A stretch of 64,000 nt of DNA from contig JADANN010000375.1 in assembly GCA_018806985.1 (NCBI GenBank), positions 2,542,001-2,606,000 on the forward strand, read 5' to 3'. The notes beneath the pieces were generated by a model. The model was not told where the DNA came from. It searched no databases and saw nothing but the letters and a program-made list of their open reading frames with translations. Below, piece after piece: positions 23,246 to 34,739 of this stretch. This DNA comes from Angiostrongylus vasorum (taxonomy: Eukaryota; Nematoda; Chromadorea; Rhabditida; Metastrongylidae). The stretch's first letter is position 1. Each line of letters begins with the position of its first letter. Both the position numbers and the translations under genes were made by a program.

Positions 23246-24626
23246 TTATAAGAGCTCACAGAGGTTAGGCTGTTGACGGTTTGAATTGAGCACCGTTAGA
23301 TCAGCTTTTATTTGAGGAGTTCTTTGTACTTCCTCAGCTCGTCCTGAGTTCGACTCCATGGCCTCATTGTACACGTTCGAGTTTCGGCTGTCGACTTAGT
23401 GTCAGTCACTGATGGAAGTTTACATGATGTTGAGAAGACCGAATACGAGCAGAGCCTGTGAATGTTAAGTGTTGATTGAATGAACTCAGACAGATGGGGT
23501 TGAAGGTATACGATGATGATCACTTACTGAAGCATGCAACTACCACAACTTCATCTTGCAAGGTACAATTTTACAGCTTAGCGCTAATTAATGGGGTCTT
23601 TGGTAGCACTTGAAGTAAAATGTGATTTTCTAGGTCGAAAGAAGGCAAGTTTAAAAAAACTATACATAAAAATCATGCAGTTGTATGGAACACTTTTTAG
23701 CAATGGTCACTAGTACTTACTTTCGTGCTTCGTCACGAGCTTTGCACATCCTTCGACGAGAATCGCTGCTTTGAGAACGAATGGAAGAACCGCGTATAGC
23801 TTCTGAAGGCATTATTCATTAGGTGCTTCGTCAATCATCGACGTTGGGTCTACGCATTTCGGACAGTGCGTCCTGTTTAGCGGCAACTTCTAAGATTTTC
23901 AACATAACGAGTCCAACAGTAGTACGTTCGCCTGTTTTTTTCTACTTTCGCACTGTTTATTTGTTTTATTGTGGGACCTGGACTAGCAGCAAATTCTGCA
24001 ATGTCAGAGAGATCCCTTGGATTTGTAATGCCTTAGATTGCGGTTAGCGCCTCACTTACTTGGATACTTGGATGACCTATCTCACTGATTGTGCGACGCC
24101 CATCACAATCTCCACTTTTTTCGGAGTTTTGCTTGCTTAGACATTGTGGTTCCTTGGGGTGCCGAGGCCAAAGTCTGCCCACGTCGGCACCACCACAGCC
24201 AGTCGCAGCCTTTATGGATCAGAGGGAGATTTTCCAGCATGCGACTAGTTTGATACCAGGACGGTGGTGGATCTCGGTGTGCGTTTAGTATTCGTTTACT
24301 CTTAACTGGGCTTCCTAACGGAAACGTCGGACCCGTTCTCAGCTCGGGAGACCCTGCAGGCTGATAAGTCCCCTCCTGTACATCGAACTCCGGCGGCCAG
24401 GAACACCTCTCAGCCACGATAAGGCGGTAAACCGTTGGGAAGACGCTTCACTTAACCAATGCAATGGAACAGTTTCTCTTTCGTCATAGTTGAAAATCAG
24501 TTACCGGATTGATCCGAAAACACACCATCAATGCTGCATTCAGTGATCCGCTCTCTTCTACTCGTGCCAATAGTGAACGTACGACTTATGAGCGATTTTT
24601 CTTCGTGCACGAGCTTATTCGTCATC
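23246..24626 (-). CDS. unrecognised gene, last four exons found
   Basis: Four minus-strand exons join in phase: 24505-24626 (acceptor TTTCAG, donor GTAACT), 23854-23931 (acceptor AACAG, donor GTAGAC), 23721-23802 (acceptor TTCAG, donor GTAAGT), 23246-23387 (acceptor GACAG, stop TAA at 23246-23248). They give 138 residues, hydrophilic and Ser/Arg/Asn/Gln-rich. Representative pieces are HEEKSLISRTFTIGTSRRER, VMLKILEVAAKQDALSEM, IRGSSIRSQSSDSRRRMCKA, NEAMESNSGRAEEVQ; the last residues are PNLCELL. Exon 24505-24626 starts with one base of a split codon, so more exons lie upstream; none was found convincingly. No domain recognised; it looks like a cytoplasmic or disordered tail. The gene is convergent with peroxidasin, stops about 500 bases apart. 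The 24045-24455 family E copy is inside its intron. Confidence 0.7.
24045..24455 (-). repeat. family E repeat, full-length copy
   Basis: Reverse complement of family E, with the most complete left end seen (CCTCACTTACTTGGATACTT, then ACTGATTGTGCGACGCCCAT) through to GATAAGGCGGTAAACCGTTG at about 24418-24437. Its copies elsewhere define the family boundaries. Here it sits in an intron of the unrecognised gene. Confidence 0.78.
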
Positions 24627-24839
24627 CTGAAACAAATGCTCTAAGGGCTAACCTCTGAGCGAACCCAATAAACTCATTCTTTAATGTCTTGGCGAAAACT
24701 AAATCCAAAGAACTAATGTTTTAAAACATTGTACATAACTGTAGCGAAACAACCCTGGAAGCGAAATCCCTATACCTCTTCGGATTTGTTTTATTGACTT
24801 CTTTAAGCGGATTTTGCAAAGACGCCGCTTTCATTTATG

Positions 24840-26000
24840 TAGGTTACAAAAACTAGTTGTCCAACACCTTCATAACTGTGCTAAAAATGTTAGGAATTGG
24901 AAGATCACCCAGCAATGCCCCTCTTCAGAAACTCTTTAACAACATGGATTACAAAAGCCATACACAACAGTTGACGAGCGTTCGAAATTGAAACGCTTTG
25001 CAAAGAAATTATAGGTGAATACCTTCAAGAAAAAATACAAGCGGTAATGTTGGCGAAAATTACCGACGTTAGGGAAACCATCCACAATATCAATTACGAC
25101 TCAGCCAAGTATGTGATCAACATGTTCTCCTTCCGGCACCTGAGGTTCATTCAAAAGAAGAGTCAATCATTCTTCTAGACGACCCGTCTTCCTGTTCACT
25201 GCGCGGATCCTAGAACTTGTATCCGATTCGCTTCCTCGAATCCTTCATCTAAGGCGGTCTTGGGACATTCATGTACGAGTTTGACTGCTTGTAAAGTATT
25301 TTTTGTCTTTTTTTATGAAAGTTCTTAAGTCCTGGTCGCGTCCACTTTCCCTTGAGTCTTGACATAGCTTGGCTAAAGAGTTCCCAGTTGCATTACAGAG
25401 ATAAACTGTTCCCAGACATATCTGGTACGGATTTCACGACCTTCGAGTGATGAGATGCTCGGTGAGCCGCAGCCTGATCGAACTAGTGTCGTGCGAACGA
25501 CACCATAATCACTGCACAACTCGTCCTCTTCAAAAAAAGGAGTAGAGAAGGCGATCAATGAAAACTTTTCTGCTTTCTTAAGCACCCATCCCCTTTCTTC
25601 AACTAGTGTCAATGACAATTAGTATGTTGTTTTAACGGAGCCTCCCTTCCAATGTTTGACATGCATCCTTGTCGAATCTAAGCTTCCCAATCACTGGAAA
25701 ACCACTGACGTCGTTCCACCGAAATACGAAGCCTGTCGTGCATGATAAAGGGCAACTATCTCAAAATCTAGCTGCTGTCACCATTTTACAAGCTCTTTTC
25801 TCTAACCAACGTCAATAAAGCAGTGCACAAACAATGATCATAAGAGTGAACAAGGTTTCGAAAAGGATTCATCTTGATGAATCATATCTAATTTATAACA
25901 AAAATCATTACTGCATCGTAAATGTATAAGATACCACTCTCATCGTATACAGACGATATCGACACAAATGTCGTAGTGTTTAGTGATGCAGTTCATCAGT
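24840..26000 (+). mobile_element. decayed LINE, reverse transcriptase N-terminal region
   Basis: Broken plus-strand frames read as a LINE polyprotein between endonuclease and reverse transcriptase: LCKEIIGEYLQEKIQAVMLA followed by KITDVRETIHNI (about 24998-25100), LPNHWKTTDVVP (25683-25720), a region resembling FYKLF (25780-25800) and FRKGF near 25855-25872. Frameshifts and stops are frequent. A SINE1 fragment (25390-25520) interrupts it. Assignment rests on remembered motif order in RTE-type elements and is moderate. Confidence 0.45.
25390..25520 (-). mobile_element. SINE1 fragment, decayed
   Basis: CCCAGACATATCTGGTACGG and GATGCTCGGTGAGCCGCAGC, then a head-like CATAATCACTGCACAAC, all in reverse orientation. 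The tail half is missing. Confidence 0.45.
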
Positions 26001-26064
26001 GAGCATGGCTTTGGTTTGACCTTCTTCCCAATTCTTTCGGTCACTCCACACGGGACAGCCATTG

Positions 26065-26235
26065 CTCGGCCATCACCGAAATTCCAAGGAGAATCAACTC
26101 GAGCGGCATTCAGAAATATCCATGACGAAAGGACAGCCCTCAAGCTGCACTCTAATCCACACAGGAAAGGTTTGAGAACTTTCTGGATGACAGATGCGAG
26201 GAAACGAATCTAATGTAAGAAGAACTGTTATCGCA
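26065..26235 (+). mobile_element. SINE2 3' fragment
   Basis: GAGAATCAACTCGAGCGGCA, CTCAAGCTGCACTCTAATCC, GATGACAGATGCGAGGAAAC and GAATCTAATGTAAGAAG match the SINE2 second half. Head missing. Confidence 0.55.
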
Positions 26236-26239
26236 CACT

Positions 26240-26960
26240 TGATGGGATGCCAGTTCTAGTAAAATAATAATGAGTGAATAATTCCCACTCATTCTGCACG
26301 GGATTAATATCTCAGAATGCTCGAGCCATATTTATGCTTCGAGAAGTTAACATGATCAACAACTCAACTACAAAGCTGAGCACAGTGAAACTAGTGGCCT
26401 AGTGAGCTTACATAGATACAGTGAAACGAAAAAAGAGCACTATGCTCCGTGCTCACTCGATTTTCATGTTGATTTTGCCTTAATACGACTCGAAAGCTGA
26501 ACGCTACCTAAGCAAAATTGAAGATTGGTATCTCCTAACAGTCAATCAACAGAATCCAATGTTCCGATGTGCATCGATGGAAAAGCTCGGAAACGCTGTT
26601 TCATACGTCGAGATCAGTTCAACGAAATCAACTGATCGTGGATGTTACCAACAGTTTGTGGACAGGAACCGTTGGCGATAAGGTCTTACACAATATGAAA
26701 TTCACAGCAGGAAAAGCAGAACAAAACGATCGGACTTGTTTAAGAAAGTCTTAGGTGATGAATATGATTGTCATTCGAGCGAACAGAACGCATTGGAGAA
26801 GCTTGCAAGCGACATAGAGGAATAGAAACTTCTTTGGGTCCCACTTAGCTCACTAGATAACTAAGGATAGGGCCCTTAGTGTAATTCAGGTTTGTTTTTT
26901 CTCGAAACTACTACAGGTATCACAACAACGAAATTCCGTTACTTTCCTGGATTATTAAGC
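26240..26960. other. no recognised feature
   Basis: Contains a 61-codon open stretch at 26569-26754 (plus) and a following TKRSDLFKKVLGDEYDCHSS-like reading with no splice or start context that I could confirm. It may be part of the decayed LINE to its left. Confidence 0.3.
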
Positions 26961-26964
26961 TAAC

Positions 26965-27180
26965 AAGAGGTTGGCAAAATGGTTTACTCGGCTAACGTTC
27001 CGACGCCTTTGTCTTCCTCAGAGCCGACGATCCGAGTCAATGTTCCACAGTCGTTCGTGCTGTCGATGTGGTGCTTTTGTCGTCGTATCGAGTCGAATTT
27101 TGCGAGAAGGATGAAGACTTTGAAACATTATTTGAATAAACCTTTTCATCAATCTCGCGTTAGCTTAGCAATCTAATGAA
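26965..27180 (-). repeat. family D copy
   Basis: Reverse family D: end TAACAAGAGGTTGGCAAAAT, then the hammerhead-like segment (CTGAGGA as reverse complement of 27015-27021, 13-base spacer, GGAACG), then the GATCCGAGTCAATGTTCCAC block and CGTCGTATCGAGTCG. Confidence 0.6.
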
Positions 27181-27377
27181 GGTATTGATTATTAATGCCA
27201 GGGTTAACACTATTTAGCCTTTGACATTCACGCAAACTAAAGAACTATTTTATGCAGTTTTTTTCCAGGAAAATTCTATTTAGCCTAGCTCTTAAATAGT
27301 TTCCTTTCTTCGTCAGAGTTTTGGAAATGTTTATCACTAATATTTTGCGCCATCCGGGTCTACTTTTTTAACATTCC

Positions 27378-27650
27378 AGCGTGTGGCGCAGTAGTCGGAG
27401 ACACCCTGCAACACATGTGGAACCAATCCCCGCACACATAACCCACCAAGTCTTCCATCCCTGCGGGGTTGGCAAATTGGTACCAGACTTGTCTGGGAGG
27501 ATAGCAGTACTGGTTCGATACATCGGCAGGCCACCACGAGTTATTGTAAAAGCCAGATATGCATTCAGTCACCTCACAGGATACTTAATGAAGTCGAATG
27601 TATAGCGCATCCCTCAGGGATTGATCAACGCCGAGAGTTTTAGAGCTTTA
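27378..27650 (+). mobile_element. SINE1 copy, nearly full length
   Basis: Head GCGTGTGGCGCAGTAGTCGG at about 27379-27398, B box GGAACCAATCCCC, body CAGACTTGTCTGGGAGGATA, AATGAAGTCGAATGTATAGC, end GGGATTGATCAACGCCGAGA. The heptamer tail is absent or reduced. Confidence 0.87.
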
Positions 27651-27684
27651 ACAGTCCAGCTTCAATCGACTTTCATATAGGGCA

Positions 27685-27832
27685 TTAGCACCCAGGTGCA
27701 TTACGCCATCGTACACTTTTCCACTGTTTATCGCCGCATTGCCATAGATACATAATCACGCCGCCGTAAATTGTTGGCTTCAAAGTAAAAAGTTTCTCAG
27801 CTCTGCAGCTCTTGTAGTTAATTCTAATGACG
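27685..27832 (-). CDS. possible terminal exon, unrecognised
   Basis: Minus-strand acceptor TTTACAG precedes a 49-codon open frame ending in TAA at 27685-27687. It reads INYKSCRAEKLF, then TIYGGVIMYLWQCGDKQW, ending RNAPGC. Three cysteines and codon choice look coding, but no upstream exon was found, and the only nearby donor-like site would leave a 26-base intron, which is too short. It could be a remnant of a pseudogene or repeat. Confidence 0.25.
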
Positions 27833-28004
27833 CTGTAAATTCCAGTTGAATTTCATACCCGTGATTTCCGAGAGGCTTTTTTTTTATAATAATTCTGTCT
27901 TGCCATTTTAAAGTGTTCTATAATAAAAAAAAAGGGAACTCAACAACAAAAATGTGATAACTTTGCTGGAAACTCCAACACTCTTCTTTTTTTACACATG
28001 TTTA

Positions 28005-28280
28005 AGGGGGGACTTATAGCGCAGTGGTTAGAGTTGTTCCGAGATACTGGATCCATCGATTCAATCTCACGCCTTGCCTCATTAAGCCTTCCAATCTTTC
28101 GCGACCGGAAAAATTGTTACCAGATTAGTTAGAGTATTCGCCAGTTAGGTTGCCTGCAAGGATAAAAAATCCTGACTCGACGCAGCCTTCAATCACCTCT
28201 ATAATGCCACGAATAGAGTCGAATGCATGGCGCATCCCTAAAAAAGTAATTATTGCCAAACGCCTTATCCTTTACCCATA
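28005..28280 (+). mobile_element. SINE1 copy, diverged
   Basis: Head CTTATAGCGCAGTGGTTAGA at 28014-28033, B box GATTCAATCTC near 28059-28069, body AAATTGTTACCAGATTAG, and end GAGTCGAATGCATGGCGCAT, CTTATCCTTTACCCATATGC. Confidence 0.75.
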
Positions 28281-28284
28281 TGCA

Positions 28285-29685
28285 GTTTCTGGTGATTATA
28301 AGTAGAATTCTACGGGTCTGCTAGTAGTTGCAGGGCTTATCTGTTTGGAACGATCCTAAACCAGCTTCAGCACATGTAGAACTAAACTTTCCCTTTAGTT
28401 TGTCGTTGGTTTAGGATACAGTCCACATACAATCGAGCGCACCCACACAAATATGAATGGAGTTTATTAGGGTGTATTTGAAAGGAATACGACCATGTGT
28501 CGAAGCACAGACAAGAAGCCGCAATAGAGTCAGTACACGGTCACTCAAGGTTGTTTTGCTATATGTCTGCTCTTCTGGAGAAGCGCCACCTAGCGGCCGA
28601 ATCCGGAGTCGCTCCATGACCATGGGGTGTTTGTATAATAGAGGAAACAGTCCCAAATAAGAAGAAACAAGTTTAAATTTTTTAGTATTCGTCCGCTATG
28701 CTTTTTCTTACAGTATGCTGTTTAAGAAATACCTATTGATATGCGGAGGTTTCGCATGAAGACCGCGCAAAATAGCGCTATGCACTGAAGTCATCAGTAA
28801 ACTAATAGATTACAACGATTTCTCGTCACATCGGCTGGATTCTAAACAAAATAGAATCTGAATTTTCAATGGGATAGAAATCCATGGTGATTTTGGGTTT
28901 GTTGCCTCTGCTACGCCATACTGACTTATGCTGGACTTTCATATGCTCGTCGATGAAGAGGCCATTGGTGTTGTTGAGAATTTCATCATGACGATTCAAT
29001 CAAAAATTAATCAAACAGACAGCTGAAAATTGTATGCGGAATGATTAGATCTTTAAGGAATAATCTGCGTGACTGCTTCGGTTGATCCTGGCAAAGCCCA
29101 ACGAACTAATTACGGTTAAACCAAGCGTTGAAGCACATCAGATATCTGAGCCTTTCTCGTATGACATAGCACAGCAAGCGAACTACTGCTAAGCCAGTCG
29201 GTTATCCAGACGATCCAAGATCTAAGCCTTCCATTCACTCCCCGCCAATCTTGGCAAGCTGTTTATGGCTACGCTTTCGTCCAAGGTGTTTTAAAAAACG
29301 GTGTCAGCTCGTGCCATTTGGTGACAACGAGAATTACATATGATGCAGGTTATTGAAGATTTATTTGGTACTTTAATGAAAGAATGCCTAAATGAAAAAT
29401 GTCTTTGATGAGGTGACAAATAATGTATTGTGTTTTCGTTGCTTCGTTAGGAATTACATCAAGATAGGAGAACATAACATGCTGCCTAAAAAAAGTACAG
29501 TTATTTCACATCTTTCGTAAGGAATTCCAGCTTAAGGTTAGTGTTTTTGTGAAGCTTTATTTTAGCTGGAGGTGGAGGTGTTTCTCGTTGCGTTTTAATT
29601 CACATAACTCGCCTTCCATTTCTATTAACCAGTGCTGTAAGCTTATTTAGCTACTTATTTACTTCATCGAACATGGGAAGCAGAC
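28285..29685. other. no recognised feature
   Basis: Two overlapping open stretches at 28411-28660 (81 codons minus, 67 codons plus) have no recognised similarity and no clear splice sites. A GGTTGATCCTG match to the 18S rRNA 5' end at about 29082-29092 is not extended. The rest is AT-rich with nothing recognisable. Confidence 0.3.
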
Positions 29686-29689
29686 TGAC

Positions 29690-29930
29690 TAGAAGTGCAA
29701 TGTAGTACGCGCACTCTACCCGAGTCCGACTCCTCCTTGGGGCCTCCAAGAATGTCATTACCAGGGACGGGAAAATTGACACCAAAGCTGCCTCAGAAGA
29801 ACTTCGTCCTTTTTAAAAAGGCAAAGAACTCAACCAGTATTCAACGAGATGCACGAAGAAGGCAAAATCGTAAAGTCGCTTACACATGCAAATTTGAAGA
29901 CTTTCACACTCGATGGATGGTGTGAAAGAA
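29690..29930 (+). mobile_element. SINE2 fragment
   Basis: Middle part of SINE2 in decayed form: ACCAGGGACGGGAAAATTGA, CACCAAAGCTGCCTCAGAAG, CAACCAGTATTCAACGAGAT. Adjacent 28-base duplication-like phrases (CTTTCACACTCGATGGATGG, GTGTGAAAGAACCGAGTGAA) follow at 29900-29942. Confidence 0.5.
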
Positions 29931-30689
29931 CCGAGTGAAAGAAATGCTTGGAGGTGGAGAACATCCCGGGTCAAATGAAATAACAAGCTTTTTCGTTAAA
30001 CAAACTCACGCATAAACAGACGCAGCCTGGTGAGCAGCTACGCATGGTGATGACTGTACATTTTCTTTCATTGTTGTTTCCTGAATGAGAACTCAATTTA
30101 GAATGTAGATGTCTTTAAAATCTTTGTAGTTCGATGACGTACAAAAGAAAATCCAATAAAGTTTAAGAAATTTTCTGATCACATTTCAACTAAGGATGGG
30201 AACTGAATCGTCGACTTGAGCTTATAACATACGTGCGATCAGATAGCAGAATTTCTTATAATATCTAGTGCAAGGCGGAACGCTTGTGATTTTGAACCAA
30301 GTTCTTTCCGAATAAACAGGAACCGGAACCAACAGGGAACGTTTTCATTTTTTAGTTTTAAGAAAATTATCCAAAATTTACTTTCTATCAAATCAAAGAC
30401 TACGCAGTTTCTGCCGGCATTAGAGGAAATGGGTCAAGAAACTCAGCTTCTTCCGAATTCTGGCGGACAAGGGTTGGTGAAGCGTTTCATCCACTTTTCA
30501 GGATTTTAGCAAGAATTGCGGACGCAGATGAATATGAGAGGTGAGAGAGTAGTAAACTCGAAGTTCGTGCTTCTTTATTTCGATCACTTTGAAACAAAGA
30601 TTTCTCAAATCTAAATTTATCTTATCGTCGAATAAAAACTTTGGACTATTCTGTTTATCATTAAATATTTGCAGAGCATACGTGGAGAG

Positions 30690-30950
30690 CAATGGCTAGA
30701 AGTCCCTGGAATACATTCTTGGTTATTGGTTCGATCCCATAGCCTAAGCTAACCGAATTATCCATCTTTCCGCGTCCGACAAGTTGATATCAGACTTATC
30801 TGAGAGGATAAAATTAGTGCCTTGGCACATCGATAGGTCGTCGCATTTCACAGCATGGGTCAGATATGCATTCAATCACCTCTACGGTCATACGAATGGA
30901 GTGGAATGCGTGATGTATCCTTTAGGGACCGGTCAATGCAAAATGCTTTT
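30690..30950 (+). mobile_element. SINE1 copy, diverged
   Basis: Head GAGAGCAATGGCTAGAAG near 30690, B box GGTTCGATCCC at about 30727-30737, then CCGCGTCCGACAAGTTGATA, CAGACTTATCTGAGAGGATA, GGGTCAGATATGCATTCAAT, ACGAATGGAGTGGAATGCGT. Confidence 0.72.
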
Positions 30951-31239
30951 CAGGCTTTTTCAAACATTCGCAACGAGTACAATTATGCGAATTAGTTCTA
31001 GATATATAAAAACATCTGGAGTACATACGGATTAACGAATCTAAAATGAGTTGTGGACATGTACAACATCGAGTAATAGAACAAGGATGAGTTGATTACA
31101 GAAAATGAATAAAACAGTTTTCGGTAAGTACAGCGAAAAAAAACAGCTCAGCGAATATTTAACAAATTATAACTACAAGAATTTAGCACTACTAATTAAT
31201 AACGATCAGGTTGGTTCTGGGAACTTTAGTCATTCTAGG

Positions 31240-31470
31240 AAGACCGCTCTGACGAGGTAGCGAACCTCAATTCAACGACAATGGCGGGGTAAACACACAT
31301 CGATTTCCCCGAAGTCGGAAAAATTGGTACCAAACTTGTTGAAAATAGGACCTTTTTCAAACCACAAAGCCCAGAATCTGTACTGGGAATGCTTCAAAGC
31401 AGCTACATTGGGATTCCAGCAGAAACTGTGCGGTCGTCTACGAGGCCATGAAGGAAGAGATTAATAGATT
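31240..31470 (+). mobile_element. SINE2 partial copy
   Basis: CCCCGAAGTCGGAAAAATTG, TACCAAACTTGTTG, GGGAATGCTTCAAAGCAGCT and GATTCCAGCAGAAAC match the SINE2 body. Head decayed and 3' part missing. Confidence 0.55.
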
Positions 31471-31474
31471 TTCA

Positions 31475-32695
31475 AAAGGAACCCTAACACTCGTACAAAC
31501 TCCTTTGAAAGGTCAACGAATAATAAATTAATGCAGCCATACATTATTGGTATACGGAACTTCTAAAGTGCATCAATATATAAGGATATACATAGGAATT
31601 TAAGCCTGTACAAGTGCAAAATAAAGCGCAATATTAAACTGCTTGTGAGTCACATATGCCTCATACTAGTGTTAGATTTACAGTGAAACGCTTAAAGATT
31701 CTTCTGATTCTGAAGACAACACGTTCAATGTTGAGATTGTCATGGAGAAGTGGCTAAATCCAGTTATTCCAGAAAAAGCGCTCCGAAAGAAGTTCTTCAC
31801 TCACTTATAGTATAAGTAACAAGGCATCTGCGATATCATGTAGATTAAAAAATAAGAAAAATAAAAAAAATAGGCAGATTTAAGGCACATAAGAATTCTT
31901 GATTGAAGTGCATCATTTAAAACAACAAAACTGGAAAGTCTGTTTGAAATTTGACTTGGCTTCAAAAAGAAAATTATATTTCGTCCATTGGTAAAAGTAT
32001 ATTCCTCGATTTCTTTTTTTCTCTCAAATATTTACTTCAAATTGAACTCCACAGGAAGGCCATAGAACTGATGACTATAGGCAGAGATTCTTAGGAATCA
32101 CTATTGAAACTATGGAAGCTGGTTTTCTCAGAGGTTAATTGAAGCTTAGAACATGGCTAGGGACCGATATGAAACTGTGGTCACTACGACTGCAGGTTAG
32201 TTTGACCGTTGGAGCTCTTGAAGAAAGTAAAACTCAAAAGAATCGGAAACAGAACAGAAAGTAAAAATTTTAAGCGTTAGATGGATCTCGATTCATTGAC
32301 TAGAATGCGGTCAAAGGGATGATAAAAAACATTCTGGTCAGAATCGCTCAAAGTAGAAGTGAACCAGATTCATATTAAATTCGATCTCTTCAAATCGTCC
32401 AGAGGTGTAATAGGATTCACGTGTCAGTTCGGGGCCGCGGCTTGGACTCCAACAGTCTTTCTTCCTCTTTTCTCTTCACAGCCAGAGTTGAAGCTGATTG
32501 AGCGTCGTGTCTTCGAAATCCTAAAGAAGTGATGAGCCAACGGTGCTCCTACGAATTTGTCCAAAGCGAAAGCATGCCCAGGTGTTCGTTACATGCCTTG
32601 CAGGTAGGACTTTCCCTTAGAAAATACGGTTCCTCTCACGGCAACGACTTTTCTTCCTTCAATTCCACTGTTCGTTTGGTGTCTTCATAGATAAC
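31475..32695. other. intergenic or intronic; two weak exon candidates
   Basis: Plus strand 31681-31808: acceptor TTTACAG, then a frame reading LKDSSDSEDNTFNVEIVMEK and ending KKFFTHL and TAG. Plus strand 32481-32533: acceptor CTTCACAG, then PELKLIERRVFEILKK and TGA. Neither has an upstream partner exon that I can identify, and both could be chance or remnants. The rest is AT-rich. Confidence 0.25.
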
Positions 32696-32699
32696 CAAC

Positions 32700-32775
32700 G
32701 CCTTTGATTATTGATGGGCCTTTATTGTGGCCTACGTTTCGGAGCCGTGGCCTTCATCAGAGAACTAAGAATTAC
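32700..32775 (-). repeat. Penelope-type terminal fragment with hammerhead-like motif
   Basis: On the minus strand: CTGATGA (reverse complement of 32754-32760), 13 bases, GAAACG, then GTAGGCCACAATAAAGGCCC. Spacing and core match those in family D and in the Penelope-like element at 49.9 kb. The flanking minus-strand open stretch at 32880-33113 may belong to the same element, but I cannot confirm it. Confidence 0.45.
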
Positions 32776-32879
32776 TGATTCAACATAAGCTAGATAACGA
32801 AGAATCCGACTTAATACAGCATAGATTGTCACCATGAAAACCAATAACCTTGAATTAAAATTAACCAACAACTGTCCTC

Positions 32880-33113
32880 TCATCCTCGGAATTGTTCGAT
32901 GACGACAATTCCTTCCAGCAGGACGAACTTTCCTGTATAAAAGGGCAGTGCTAGATGATGCGAATTCCTTAGCGTGGAGATCCTCTCCACTTGATTCAAA
33001 TCGGTGCGACGACTACGAAGACCAGCTTTGCTAGAAGAAATAGGTGCTACGGACATTCGATTCAATTCATTATGACGTTGAAGAAGGCAATGGCACCTAA
33101 ACATTGGCCACAA
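32880..33113 (-). other. unrecognised 77-codon open frame
   Basis: Minus-strand frame reading ELNRMSVAPISSSKAGLRSR then LNQVERISTLRNSHHL, ending at TGA or similar near 32880. No start or splice support. Its position next to the Penelope-type fragment suggests element debris; this is inference. Confidence 0.25.
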
Positions 33114-33119
33114 TGAAGA

Positions 33120-34320
33120 ATTCTACCAACTTTATGCAAGCTTAATTGTAAATTAAGGCTTTCATTATCAGTCGATCCACTGATGGACCATAATGAAATA
33201 GACCGAATTTCAGGTTATTCATAGAAAAAGGCTAATTTCGCTGTCAATGCTAAATGTGTTTGTTGTTGCACAGAGTTTCCAAAAAAATTGGGACTATCAA
33301 CCGAAATTAGGCCGGAAGATTCTGTTGTAAAGACATAGAGCAGTTATCTGGTCTTTCACACTCGCTATTCCCCTTCTGGTATACAATCACATGGTCTTTT
33401 TTTCACTAGTATGGTTGTTATAGTACAATGTAACTACTACCGTAGTCGTTACTAAAGTTCTGTCCATGAAATTCTCTTGAGAACGGCTACTTAATTATCT
33501 TTGAGAACTACGTTACCGTCAAGCTAGAAGAAATAACATTGTCATAACAAAAAAAAGAAGTGGTGGTGTGACGAACACCTGGCGGAGTAAAAAGTGATCT
33601 CCGAACTACGAAACCTTTAGGGATCGGCCTCGAGTTGAGCGATCAACGGAAATGAGGTAAGCATGGAAAACTCGATTTAAAATAGAAGGAAAATATTTGT
33701 GCCAACATCAGGAAACAATTTCAACGGCAACAAAACAGATTGGAAAATGATTTCGTCAGACTGTGATAATTTCACAAGCGAGAATAGCCGTCACTTTGTA
33801 TAATGAGGATGCTATAAGGATTCAACTTTATGTGATTCACGTCTGCTAGTCACGAGATTATATGGAACGTTCTTTGATGTGTCGGGGCTAAAGGCATAGA
33901 CCAATGGCGATCATACAGTTGCGCTTAGGGGAATTCTGGAAATGATCGCCTTGTCTCTGCGGCACAGAATTCACCTCTTCTATGGGCCAAGCATCGACAG
34001 ACACATTCATGCCTCGGATATGCTTCTAGGTAAGCGTAGTTATTTACAGGTATTCTATGTGATAGAGATTTCCTCGATATATCATGTACGACTCAACGAG
34101 AAAGTGTTCACATTGCTTGAAAAGCTTTGTTTAACTGAAAAATGGGAGTGACTTTACTAGTACAGATTAGAGAAAAGATTCCAATACAATCAATAGTTTT
34201 TTCTTCTGTTGGAAAACAGACGTAGTTATACGAAGTTTATGTACTTAAAAAATAAGCTTTCCTGGTTTTCTTTCAATCTCAAGAATGTTTTTGAAATAAA
34301 TGAAGAGATTTCAGAAAAAT
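33120..34320. other. no recognised feature
   Basis: AT-rich; a plus-strand open stretch at 33942-34151 has no recognised similarity. Nothing else supportable. Confidence 0.4.
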
Positions 34321-34334
34321 TAAAGAGAACGGGA

Positions 34335-34482
34335 AAGAACAGCAAGTGGATGGTCGCTGTGGACTGGCACCGCCCACAAGTACCGCCCACGACTGCCAGG
34401 AAGCTGGTTGTCCCGCCCCCTCTCCTTAAGCTACAACGACATCAAAATTTTTGGACTACGGGGCAGCCATGACCGATGAGGT
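34335..34482 (+). promoter_or_regulatory. GC-rich island with possible first coding exon
   Basis: About 145 bases much richer in G and C than the surroundings, with paired CACCGCCCAC / ACCGCCCACG and a CCCGCCCCCTC box. It ends GCAGCCATGACCGATGAG followed by a donor GTAATG at 34483. This could be a promoter or 5' UTR plus a tiny first coding exon (MTDE). A TTTTTCAG acceptor at about 34547-34554 gives only LDVTFS and a stop in that phase, so the true next exon, if any, is elsewhere. No gene is assigned. Confidence 0.3.
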
Positions 34483-34739
34483 AATGTGTTTGACGGATTC
34501 TTCTTCATTGCCATAAAATTAGGAGCTTGTGTTAGACTTCCAGAATTTTTCAGCTAGATGTGACTTTTAGTTAATGAAACGGATGAAAGGAGTTCTGGTT
34601 AGGACGGAAAATACACATTGACATATCAAGCAAAGTCAAATAAATACTTAAAACGAGGTTTCATTTAGAAATCTCTTAAAAAAAGCAAATGTGTGAATTT
34701 CACTGAAGTGGGCTAGGTGAAGTTTATCTAATAAATTAT

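Noticed and set aside
23308..23523. 71-codon minus-strand frame ending KYKELLK, and the frame KLYAVLPFVLK in the exon 23721-23802
   Set aside because: Splice phases from exon 24505-24626 select other frames of the same exons, which stay open to a stop at 23246.
29075..29100. Resemblance to the 18S rRNA 5' end (GGTTGATCCTG)
   Set aside because: Only 11 bases match; the following sequence is unrelated to rRNA.
32481..32533. Similarity of PELKLIERRVFEILKK to mitochondrial acyl carrier protein
   Set aside because: Too short, followed at once by stops, and the downstream conserved DSLD phosphopantetheine site is absent.
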